The notes under the pieces were generated by a model. The model saw only the letters and a list, made by a program, of their open reading frames with translations, did not search any database and was not told where the DNA came from. From MGBC124762 sp048201935 (GTDB taxonomy: Bacteria; Bacillota; Clostridia; Oscillospirales; Oscillospiraceae), in contig DBFBGR010000012.1 of the NCBI GenBank assembly GCA_048201935.1, forward strand, positions 1 to 17,620: DNA of 17,620 nt, read 5' to 3'. Position 1 is the first letter of the stretch, and the number at the start of each line of letters is the position of its first letter. Both the position numbers and the translations under genes were made by a program. Below are positions 1 through 5,895 of the stretch, one piece after another.

Positions 1-231
1 CTTATTTGTCAGAATGTTTGAAAATAGAACATCCCTCTCTCCCCCCTGCCACAATGGATTGCCGGAACGATGCGCTTTTCTTAACTATGGAAAGGAGGAA
101 CAAAAAACATACTCGCTATCCTTGCAAGGAACAGGAGGGATACCTATGATGGCTCCAAAAGAATAACAAACGGAGATTTCATAATGGAAGTCTCGCCAAA
201 AAATTAAATCTAGAAAAAGGAAGGTAACACT
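1..231 (+). other. Element DNA upstream of the first gene; possible small or decayed ORFs
   Basis: No confident gene is seen here. Two overlapping short frames are open. One is an ATG frame at 14-166 (50 codons, no clear ribosome site). The other is a frame at 85-207 that has an excellent AAAGGAGG site (91-98) but only an ATA codon (109-111) at the right distance; from there it would encode 32 residues starting ILAILARNRRDTYDGSK. Further purine-rich SD-like motifs occur at 133-139, 172-175 and 217-224; the last serves the gene at 232. I do not recognise either peptide. The stretch may be the remnant of a small element gene, or a leader. Confidence 0.25.
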
Positions 232-900
232 ATGAATAATGATTCTTTTACAACACAAAGCACCACCAAGGATCGGAAGGAAAAGCGTCCCTTTATTCGC
301 GAGGCGTGCTTTACAGTCTTTGGCGATTGGGTCTCTACTATTGAGCATCTGGAGACTGAACAGGATACAAATTCTGCTGCCTACATGCTATTTAAGGCTA
401 TTGCCAACTATTCGTTGTACAATATTGCCCCGGATTTCAAGCATTTTCCGCAACTGTCGATATTCTGGCCTATGCTTGAACGCCAGATTGACAGCAGTGT
501 AGATCGAAGAAGTAAAAACTTTGCCGATGAAGAAAGTGACGAAAGGAGGCAAGAGATCATCGATATCATTGAAAGACATCCAGAGTACTCTTGTCGCGAA
601 ATCGAGAAGCTAACTGGAATAGGCAAAAGTACTGTAAATAGAATTCAGCGACAGTATGCAGCGCAGAAGGCTACCACCACTTCTCGGGATGATGGTCCCT
701 CTGCTGGTAGTTTTGATGCTGCTGGTCCTGTTGTTGGTAATTCTTCTGCTGGTATATCTTATACTGATGGTTATCCTTCTCATCTTTATAAATCTATTCC
801 TCATGTTCCTTCTCCTGGTATTGATACTATGGGACGGGACAGTGGGACGCCTGATCCATTCAGCGATCTGGATGACGATGACGGAGAACTTCCTTTCTAA
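232..900 (+). CDS. DUF6291-like mobile-element protein with HTH and SSB-like acidic tail
   Basis: A 222-residue protein. The start ATG is supported by AAGGAAGG at 217-224. Residues about 20-95 (motifs FTVFGDWVSTIEHL, ALLERQID-like helix at WPMLERQIDSSVDRR) resemble the DUF6291 family found in phage and conjugative-element replication modules; this assignment comes from pattern memory, not a search. Residues about 103-142 (RRQEIIDIIERHPEYSCREI, then GIGKSTVNRIQRQY) look like a helix-turn-helix. A low-complexity linker (about 143-207) follows. The protein ends DPFSDLDDDDGELPF, very like the C-terminal tip of bacterial SSB proteins (acidic run then LPF). A role in element replication or its control is inferred. 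The gene is AT-richer than the chromosome downstream, fitting transfer. The function is not established; a pure transcription regulator is an alternative. Confidence 0.6.
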   Translation: MNNDSFTTQSTTKDRKEKRPFIREACFTVFGDWVSTIEHLETEQDTNSAAYMLFKAIANYSLYNIAPDFKHFPQLSIFWPMLERQIDSSVDRRSKNFADEESDERRQEIIDIIERHPEYSCREIEKLTGIGKSTVNRIQRQYAAQKATTTSRDDGPSAGSFDAAGPVVGNSSAGISYTDGYPSHLYKSIPHVPSPGIDTMGRDSGTPDPFSDLDDDDGELPF

Positions 901-1194
901 AAAGTGGAAAGCCCACACAGTTTAGCCCAAAATCCATTTTGTCAAGATGAATTCTTTTGGCCAAAAAATCCTTTTTCTAAAAGAAGAAACCGCATAACCA
1001 CGGGAGTCTCAAGATAGACCATTAGGGCGAACTGCTCTAAAAGTTCTGCGTGGTTACCCTGAGTTTCCTAGCTTTTGGGAAAAGTACCCCTCAACACACA
1101 ATTAACGGAGCTTGAATACTCCATCGCATTTGCGATCAAAGCCTCGCCGAAGGTGGGCGGCTCCTATCTACGAATAGGAGGAACAAAGCACAGC
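901..1194 (+). other. Structured non-coding stretch before xis
   Basis: About 290 bases with no convincing gene. An in-frame TTG extension of xis from 1075 is possible but has no ribosome site. Inverted repeats are dense: TAACCACG (995-1002) with CGTGGTTA (1049-1056), enclosing GAACT (1029-1033) with AGTTC (1042-1046); GGAG (1107-1110) with CTCC (1119-1122); ATCGCA (1123-1128) with TGCGAT (1131-1136); and CTCCTAT (1161-1167) with ATAGGAG (1174-1180). The stretch could be a folded mRNA leader for xis-int, binding sites for Xis/Int, or both. Confidence 0.45.
1161..1181 (+). promoter_or_regulatory. Hairpin that would bury the xis ribosome binding site
   Basis: CTCCTAT at 1161-1167 pairs perfectly over 7 bp with ATAGGAG at 1174-1180, with a 6-base loop. 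The right arm contains nearly all of the AGGAGG Shine-Dalgarno (1176-1181) of xis. If folded in the mRNA, it would limit translation of excisionase. The pairing is seen in the sequence; the regulatory role is inferred. Confidence 0.4.
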
Positions 1195-1455
1195 ATGACC
1201 CAAAGAACGAACACTACATACTTTAGCGACTCTGTTCCAGATGTACTAACACCCACAGAGGTCGCCAACATCTTGAAATTGGGACGGACCACTACCTACG
1301 AGCTACTGAGAACGGGCGCGATCAACTCTATCAAGATAGGGAGAAAGATTATCGTCCCCAAAAAGTTTTTGGAGGACTTTATCGAAGAATGCGCCGAGAT
1401 GTGCTATACTGAAAGCCAGATGGTAGGCAATCTGTCTGTTGCGAGAAAGGAGTAA
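1195..1455 (+). CDS. xis: Excisionase-type MerR-like HTH protein
   Basis: An 86-residue protein from ATG 1195. Residues about 14-63 form the excisionase-family HTH (TIGR01764-like): DVLTPTEVANILKLGRTTTYELL, where the helix-turn-helix lies, then the wing INSIKIGRKIIVPKKFLEDFI. Such proteins bend DNA near the attachment site and push a tyrosine integrase towards excision. Only 2 bases separate its stop from the int start, so the two are translationally linked, as is usual for xis-int pairs. The start was chosen because the family begins shortly before this domain and an AGGAGG lies upstream, though 13 bases away, which is long. An upstream TTG (1075) keeps the frame open but lacks a ribosome site. 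Confidence 0.8.
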   Translation: MTQRTNTTYFSDSVPDVLTPTEVANILKLGRTTTYELLRTGAINSIKIGRKIIVPKKFLEDFIEECAEMCYTESQMVGNLSVARKE

Positions 1456-1457
1456 AC

Positions 1458-2621
1458 ATGAAAGCAACAGGAAGCCTAAGAGTAAAGCACGGTATCTGGC
1501 AAGTGGTCATTGACTACGTTGACGAGCAGGGCAAACGGCGGCAGATGTCAGAGAGCACAAAACTCCCCGAGCGAGGTAATAAACGCAGGGCGCAGACGCT
1601 TTTGGATGCGCGGCTCAAAGATTTAGAGGGGCAGTACACGGCAGCGCTGGAAAAGAAAAATGTCTCCTTCCTTTCCTTCATGCGCCAATGGTTGGATGAG
1701 GTAGTTATCTACCGGGTTAAGGAGACAACCGCTACCCAGTATAACTACATTTACAACAGCTATATTGCCAAGTATCGACCTTTCCATGGGGTGCGGCTCC
1801 AAGCTCTGACCCCAGCTGTCATCCAAAGCTACTACAACGCCCAGCTGCGAGCGGGCCTATCCCCAAACACGATCCGCAAGCACCACGCCAATATCCACAA
1901 GTGTCTGGCCTACGCTGTCCGGCTCCAACTGATCCCCACCAATCCGGCAAATATGATAGAACTACCGCCCAAGCGCAAGTATCAGGGAGCGACGGCCTAT
2001 ACGCCAGAGCAGTTAAAAACCCTCTTAGAACTGTTTAATGGCGACTCTTTGGAGACAGTGGTGCGGCTGGCGGTGACCTATGGCCTGCGACGTAGTGAGG
2101 TCTGCGGCTTGCGTTGGGAGGCGGTGGACTTCGGCAAGGGGACCATCCACATCTGCCATACGGCGGTCATATCCAAGGGTAAAGTCATTTATTCCAACGA
2201 TACCAAAACCAATACCAGCAACCGCATCCTCCCTCTCACCGCCCATATGAGGGCATACCTTCAAGGCATACAGGCTCGGCAGGCAGAGTACAGAGAGCTT
2301 ATGGGTACGGCTTATGTGGATAGTGGCTATGTATGCGTCCATCCTAACGGCACCCCGATACGGCCAGACTATGTGACGCCGCATTTCCAAAAGAAACTGC
2401 AAGCCGCTGACCTGCCGCTCATCCGTTTCCACGACCTGCGCCACTCTGTGGTCTATGCCCTGCGACAGGGTGGCTGTGACGTAAAGGACATCCAAGCCTG
2501 GCTGGGGCACAGCGACGTATCTACCACCCTTAACGTGTACGGTCATATCCTGGGTGGGGATATGGAGCGGCTGGGGGCAGTCATGGATCACACACTATTT
2601 ATCACACCAAAAGCCACTTAA
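1458..2621 (+). CDS. int: Tyrosine recombinase / phage-type integrase
   Basis: A 387-residue tyrosine recombinase, a normal length for Tn916/phage-type integrases. The N-terminus (about 1-60) looks like an arm-site binding domain. A SAM-like core-binding domain follows (about 65-165). The catalytic domain has Arg211 in TYGLRRSEVCGL, probable Lys250 in DTKTNTSNR, His325 and Arg328 in FHDLRHS, His351 in WLGHSDV, and nucleophile Tyr361 in NVYGHI, so all expected catalytic residues are present. It cuts and rejoins DNA at attachment sites to integrate and excise the element. AAAGGAG at 1446-1452 precedes the ATG by 5 bases and overlaps the end of xis. Its stop lies about 75 bases from the 3' end of a tRNA-Arg gene, the expected target site. 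Confidence 0.93.
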   Translation: MKATGSLRVKHGIWQVVIDYVDEQGKRRQMSESTKLPERGNKRRAQTLLDARLKDLEGQYTAALEKKNVSFLSFMRQWLDEVVIYRVKETTATQYNYIYNSYIAKYRPFHGVRLQALTPAVIQSYYNAQLRAGLSPNTIRKHHANIHKCLAYAVRLQLIPTNPANMIELPPKRKYQGATAYTPEQLKTLLELFNGDSLETVVRLAVTYGLRRSEVCGLRWEAVDFGKGTIHICHTAVISKGKVIYSNDTKTNTSNRILPLTAHMRAYLQGIQARQAEYRELMGTAYVDSGYVCVHPNGTPIRPDYVTPHFQKKLQAADLPLIRFHDLRHSVVYALRQGGCDVKDIQAWLGHSDVSTTLNVYGHILGGDMERLGAVMDHTLFITPKAT

Positions 2622-2644
2622 CATCAGCGACAGTTGCGGGACGC

Positions 2645-2698
2645 AAAAAGGAAATCCGCTGAAAAGTTCATAAAACTGAACTAATCAGCGGATTTCCT
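2645..2698 (-). terminator. Intrinsic terminator of the tRNA-Arg gene, abutting its CCA end
   Basis: A perfect 14-bp stem (2649-2662 with 2685-2698) is extended by an inner 6-bp stem, AGTTCA (2665-2670) with TGAACT (2677-2682). On the minus strand it is followed by five T residues (2645-2649 as A on the plus strand). The stem starts with the last A of the tRNA CCA, so no spacer separates tRNA and terminator. On the plus strand no T-run follows, so it acts mainly on the tRNA transcript. Confidence 0.8.
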
Positions 2699-2774
2699 GG
2701 TACGCCCGAAGGGACTCGAACCCCCAACATTCAGAACCGGAATCTGACGCTCTATCCAATTGAACTACGGACGC
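2698..2774 (-). tRNA. tRNA-Arg (anticodon CCG)
   Basis: A 77-base tRNA with encoded CCA, read on the minus strand. The acceptor stem is GCGTCCG with CGGGCGT (with wobble pairs), the discriminator is A, and CCA is at 2698-2700. The anticodon stem TCAGA/TCTGA closes the loop TTCCGGT, giving anticodon CCG, which reads CGG codons. The T-arm contains the standard GGTTCGAGTCC core. The gene appears intact. Its 3' end faces the integrase gene, so it is the probable integration target of the element on the left. Confidence 0.93.
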
Positions 2775-2778
2775 ATAC

Positions 2779-2803
2779 CTGCTGCCCAGTATCTGGGCAG
2801 CAG
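2779..2803 (-). repeat. Perfect hairpin in the 5' leader of tRNA-Arg
   Basis: CTGCTGCCCAG (2779-2789) and CTGGGCAGCAG (2793-2803) form a perfect 11-bp inverted repeat with a 3-base loop. It lies between the tRNA promoter -10 box and the tRNA 5' end (2774), so it makes up nearly the whole predicted 5' leader of the precursor. It has no following T-run, so it is not a terminator. Confidence 0.75.
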
Positions 2804-2807
2804 AGGT

Positions 2808-2836
2808 ATTATAGCACGCCGGGGCAAAAGAATCAA
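2808..2836 (-). promoter_or_regulatory. Sigma-A promoter of tRNA-Arg
   Basis: On the minus strand, TTGATT (2831-2836) and TATAAT (2808-2813) are separated by exactly 17 bases. Predicted transcription starts near 2801. The promoter sits immediately after the stop codon of the ABC ATPase gene. Confidence 0.8.
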
Positions 2837-2844
2837 GTCTTTTT

Positions 2845-3648
2845 TTAGCCCAGCAGCAGCTTGTCGTCGGCCTCGTCGCTGCCGCTGGCCTGGCTGAACT
2901 TGGCCAGCAACTCCTCCACGGTGAGCTTGCGCTTCTCCTCGCCGGAGACATCGATGACCACCTTGCCGTCGTACATCATGATGAGGCGGTTGCCGTGGGC
3001 GATGGCGTCGCGCATATTGTGGGTGATCATCAGCGTGGTGAGGTGGTCGGCGCTGACGATCTTCTCGGTGGTGTCCAGCACCTTGGCCGCCGTCTTGGGG
3101 TCCAGGGCCGCGGTGTGCTCGTCCAGCAGCAGCAGCCGGGGCTTTTGCAGCGTGGCCATCAGCAGCGTCAGCGCCTGGCGCTGGCCGCCGGAGAGCAACC
3201 CCACCTTGGTGGTGAGCCGGTCCTCCAGCCCCAGGTCCAGGGTCTCCAACAGCTCACGGTAGCGCTTGCGCTCGGCGGCGGTGATGCCCGGGCGCAGGTG
3301 CCGGGTCTTGCCCCGGCGGGCGGCCAGGGCCAGGTTCTCCTCGATCTGCATGGACGCGGCGGTGCCCATCATGGGGTCTTGGAACACCCGGCCGATGTAC
3401 TTGGCCCGCTTGTGCTCGGGGAGCTTGGTCACGTCCACATCACCGATGGTGATGGTCCCCCGGTCCACCGGCCACACCCCGGCCACGGCGTTCAAGAGGG
3501 TGGATTTGCCCGCGCCGTTGCCGCCGATGACGGTGACGAAGTCGCCGTCGTTCAAAGTCAGATCCACGCCTCGCAGGGCCACTTTTTCGTTGACCGTGCC
3601 CGCGTTAAAGGTCTTCCAAACACCCTTGACCTCAAGCATTGTCGCCAC
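2845..3648 (-). CDS. ABC transporter ATP-binding protein (TrpXYZ-like system)
   Basis: A 267-residue ABC ATPase that powers the permease encoded just upstream. Visible motifs are Walker A GGNGAGKST (42-50), Q-loop Gln90 in FQDP, signature LSGGQRQ (152-158), Walker B LLLLDE (172-177), D-loop ALDP (181-184) and switch His210. These are complete, so it should be active. It belongs with ATPases paired with ABC_sub_bind-type binding proteins (Pfam04392), of which streptococcal TrpXYZ is the known example. The substrate here is not known. The GTG start (3648) has GGAG 7 bases upstream and overlaps the end of the permease gene by 17 bases. An ATG at 3639 is the alternative start. The overlap implies translational coupling. 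Confidence 0.88.
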   Translation of the reverse strand: MATMLEVKGVWKTFNAGTVNEKVALRGVDLTLNDGDFVTVIGGNGAGKSTLLNAVAGVWPVDRGTITIGDVDVTKLPEHKRAKYIGRVFQDPMMGTAASMQIEENLALAARRGKTRHLRPGITAAERKRYRELLETLDLGLEDRLTTKVGLLSGGQRQALTLLMATLQKPRLLLLDEHTAALDPKTAAKVLDTTEKIVSADHLTTLMITHNMRDAIAHGNRLIMMYDGKVVIDVSGEEKRKLTVEELLAKFSQASGSDEADDKLLLG

Positions 3649-4597
3649 CCCCGATCTCCACGTTAGCCTCTACGGAAGCACCGCCGAGCTGCGTTTTGAC
3701 CTTGCCGTGAAAATACTTGCCCTTCCAGTAGGGCACCGCCAAAAATAGCGCCACGATCAGGGCGGTGACCAGCTTCATGTCGTCGCCGCTGAGGAGCTTG
3801 GAGCCGATGACCAACTGGTAGACCACGTAGTAGATCACCGAGCCGATGACCACCGTCAACAGCTTCAGCGCGAAGTTGCGGAAGACGCGGCCCAGCAGCA
3901 CCTCGCCGATGATGACGGCGGCCAGGCCGATAACGATGGCGCCCCGGCCCATGGACACGTCGGCAAAGCCCTGGTACTGGGCCAGCAGGGCCGAGCTCAG
4001 CGCCACCATGCCGTTGGAGAGCATCAGCCCCAGCACGGTGGTAAAGCTGGTGTTGATGCCCTGGGCCCGGGCCATGGCGCTGTTAGAGCCCGTGGCCCGC
4101 AGCGCCGCGCCCAGCTCCCGGCCAAAGAACCAATAGAGCAGGCCGATGGTCACGATCACGGCGATACCCACCACGAAGATGGGATTGTCCAGCCCCAGGC
4201 TCTTCACGTTGCGGGAGGAGACCAGCAGATCGTAGTTGTTGGCGTTGATGGGCTGGTTGGACTTGCCCATGACCCGCAGGTTCACCGAGTAGAGGGCTAG
4301 CTGGGTCAAGATGCCCGAGAGGATGGCGGGGATGCCGCACACGGTGTGGAACAGCCCCGTGGCCAGCCCCGCCAGCAGTCCCGCGCCAAAGGCGCAGACC
4401 AGAGCCACCGGCGTGGGCACCCCCGCCATGGTGGTCATGATGAACACCGCGCCGCCCAGACACATGGTGCCGTCCACCGTCAGGTCGGCCACGTCCAGAA
4501 TTTTATAGGTGATGTACACCCCGATGGCCATAATGCCCCAGATGAGGCCCTGGGATATGGCGCCGGGCATGGCGTTCAAAAGCGCCACTGGATTCAT
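3632..4597 (-). CDS. ABC transporter permease, branched-chain amino-acid type fold
   Basis: A 321-residue integral membrane protein with about eight to nine hydrophobic segments. An N-terminal MNPVALLNAMPGAISQGL leads into WGIMAIGVYITYKILDVADLTVDG, a pattern typical of BPD_transp_2 permeases related to LivH and found with ABC_sub_bind lipoproteins. It forms the membrane channel of the uptake system. The ATG at 4597 has AAGGAG about 7 bases upstream; a longer frame to 4636 adds only an arginine-rich extension and lacks support. The gene lies second in the operon, behind a terminator that separates it from the binding-protein gene, and its end overlaps the ATPase start. The substrate is unproven; aromatic or other amino acids are plausible by family. 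Confidence 0.85.
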   Translation of the reverse strand: MNPVALLNAMPGAISQGLIWGIMAIGVYITYKILDVADLTVDGTMCLGGAVFIMTTMAGVPTPVALVCAFGAGLLAGLATGLFHTVCGIPAILSGILTQLALYSVNLRVMGKSNQPINANNYDLLVSSRNVKSLGLDNPIFVVGIAVIVTIGLLYWFFGRELGAALRATGSNSAMARAQGINTSFTTVLGLMLSNGMVALSSALLAQYQGFADVSMGRGAIVIGLAAVIIGEVLLGRVFRNFALKLLTVVIGSVIYYVVYQLVIGSKLLSGDDMKLVTALIVALFLAVPYWKGKYFHGKVKTQLGGASVEANVEIGGGDNA

Positions 4598-4664
4598 AAC
4601 GCGTCTCCTTCTTCCTTGTCCAGAGTGCCGGGGCAAAAAAGTCGATACCCCAGGAGATTATATC

Positions 4665-4706
4665 AAAAAACAGAGGAAAAGGGAACCCCCTTTTCCTCTG
4701 TTTTTT
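4665..4706 (-). terminator. Strong intrinsic terminator inside the ABC operon
   Basis: A perfect 19-bp stem (4665-4683 with 4688-4706) has a 4-base loop and a T-run on both sides, so it could work in either direction. It lies between the binding-protein stop and the permease start. It probably lets abundant binding-protein mRNA be made with only partial read-through to permease and ATPase. Confidence 0.85.
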
Positions 4707-4735
4707 CGCCTATTGGGAAATTTTTTGTGCCGGGA

Positions 4736-5758
4736 TCAGCCCTCCACCTCGATGGCCACATAGCCCTCGGGGGGAGTCAGGCCCAGGTCGGCGCAGATCT
4801 CGGCGTTATACTTGGGGGTGGCGGGGGCGTACTCGATGGCCATATCGGCGATGTTGGCGTCGCCGGTGAGCACCTTGGCGGCCATCTTGCCGGTGGCCAC
4901 GCCCAGGTCATAGTAGCTGATGGACAGGGTGGCCACGCCGCAGCCCTTGCAGATGCCCTCCTCGCCAACAAAGACGGGCATCTTGGCGGGACGGCAGATG
5001 TTGTCCACGATGCCGGTGTTGGCGGCGGCGGTGTTGTCGGTGGGGATGTAGAGCACGTCGCTGGCGGCCACGGCGCTCTCCACCACGGCGGCCAGGTCGT
5101 TGGAGTCGGAGAAGGAGTAGAGCTCGGCGGTGTAGCCCAGCTTCTCCAGCTCAGCCTTCACCACGTCCACCTGGTACTGGCTGTTGGCCTCGGCGGAGCA
5201 GTAGACCAGGCCCACGTTCTTGGCCTCAGGGCACCAGTCCTTGATCATCTGGGCCTGCTGGTCCAGGGGGGCCAGGTCGGAGGTGCCGGAGATGTTGCCG
5301 CCCACGGTGCCGGTGAAGTTGGGGATCTCCAGGGCCACGCCATACTCGGTGACGGAGGTGCCCAGAATGGGGATCTGGGTGGTGGCGGCAGCGGCGGCCT
5401 GGAGGGCGGGGGTGGCGTTGCAGAGCATCAGGTCCACGTCGTCGGCCACGAACTGGTTGACGATGGTGGAGCACATGGGAATGTCGTTGGAGGCGTTCTG
5501 CTCGTCAAAGGTCACCTGGCCGGGCAGGGCCTCGTCCAGAGCGTCCATAAAGCCCTGGGTGGCCTGGTCCAGAGCGGGGTGCTGGACCAACTGGCAGATG
5601 CCCACGGCGTAGCTGCCGGTAGGCGCGTCGGTAGTGGGGGCGTCGCTGACGGGAGCGTCAGAGACAGGGGCGTCGGTGGCGGGGGTGTCCTCGCCACCGC
5701 AGGCGGCCAGGGCAAAGACCATCACGATGGCCAAAAGCAGAGCAAGATACTTTTTCAT
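4736..5758 (-). CDS. ABC transporter substrate-binding lipoprotein (ABC_sub_bind family)
   Basis: A 340-residue solute-binding protein, anchored outside the membrane by lipid. The N-terminus MKKYLALLLAIVMVFALAAC is a lipoprotein signal with the modified Cys at 20. A flexible linker of repeated DAP-type units (about 24-46) follows, then a two-lobed periplasmic-binding fold opening with YAVGICQLVQHPALDQA, characteristic of Pfam04392 proteins such as TrpX. It captures the ligand and delivers it to the permease; the ligand cannot be read from sequence. The start ATG 5758 was chosen because AAGGAGG lies 9 bases upstream (5768-5774) and the signal peptide begins there. The 13-residue in-frame extension to 5797 runs into the operator region and is rejected. 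It is the first gene of the operon, with a consensus promoter. Confidence 0.9.
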   Translation of the reverse strand: MKKYLALLLAIVMVFALAACGGEDTPATDAPVSDAPVSDAPTTDAPTGSYAVGICQLVQHPALDQATQGFMDALDEALPGQVTFDEQNASNDIPMCSTIVNQFVADDVDLMLCNATPALQAAAAATTQIPILGTSVTEYGVALEIPNFTGTVGGNISGTSDLAPLDQQAQMIKDWCPEAKNVGLVYCSAEANSQYQVDVVKAELEKLGYTAELYSFSDSNDLAAVVESAVAASDVLYIPTDNTAAANTGIVDNICRPAKMPVFVGEEGICKGCGVATLSISYYDLGVATGKMAAKVLTGDANIADMAIEYAPATPKYNAEICADLGLTPPEGYVAIEVEG

Positions 5759-5789
5759 TCTATGTTTCCTCCTTAGATGTGCCGTACAC

Positions 5790-5819
5790 TTTAGCACGTT
5801 GTGGTGCTAAATCAGCACC
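5790..5819 (-). promoter_or_regulatory. Overlapping palindromes (putative operator) in the ABC operon leader
   Basis: TTTAGCAC (5790-5797) and GTGCTAAA (5804-5811) form a perfect 8-bp inverted repeat with a 6-base gap. GGTGCT (5803-5808) and AGCACC (5814-5819) form a second one sharing the middle arm. Both lie just downstream of the predicted transcription start, a usual place for a repressor site. The core TTAGCAC equals a CIRCE half-site, but the spacing differs from CIRCE. Confidence 0.55.
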
Positions 5820-5826
5820 GAGCGAT

Positions 5827-5855
5827 ATTATAGTCCCCTCGCCCAGAAATGTCAA
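5827..5855 (-). promoter_or_regulatory. Consensus sigma-A promoter of the ABC operon
   Basis: On the minus strand, TTGACA (5850-5855) and TATAAT (5827-5832) both match consensus perfectly, with a 17-base spacer. The predicted start is near 5820, giving a leader of about 60 bases to the ATG at 5758. A perfect promoter of this kind suggests high expression unless repressed. Confidence 0.9.
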
Positions 5856-5866
5856 GGGGTCGACAG

Positions 5867-5893
5867 AAAAAAAGAGACCCGCACAGGGTCTCT
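5867..5893 (-). terminator. Intrinsic terminator of mnmE
   Basis: On the minus strand, AGAGACCC (5886-5893) pairs with GGGTCTCT (5873-5880) over 8 bp around a 5-base loop, followed by a run of seven T (5867-5873). It starts 2 bases after the mnmE stop codon and ends 11 bases before the -35 box of the ABC operon, isolating the two units. Confidence 0.9.
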
Positions 5894-5895
5894 TC

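Noticed and set aside
1075..1194. TTG start giving a 126-residue excisionase
   Set aside because: No ribosome site, and the added 40 residues lie over dense hairpins and outside the excisionase domain.
2779..2803. Terminator of the ABC operon
   Set aside because: The hairpin has no T-run on the minus strand and lies downstream of a clear tRNA promoter.
4346..5776. 476-codon open frame opposite the binding-protein gene
   Set aside because: Gly/Val/His-rich shadow; it runs through the operon terminator and the lipoprotein gene on the real strand.
5759..5797. 13-residue N-terminal extension of the binding lipoprotein
   Set aside because: It would place residues before a perfect signal peptide and overlaps the leader palindrome; the SD fits the inner ATG.
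5790..5811. CIRCE operator upstream of the ABC operon
   Set aside because: Half-site core matches, but the arms are 6 bases apart instead of 13 between the same core bases, and the TC/GA positions are missing; reported only as CIRCE-like.
5759..5826. T-box or other riboswitch controlling the TrpXYZ-like transporter
   Set aside because: The leader is only about 60 bases, too short for a T-box, and lacks the T-box core sequence.
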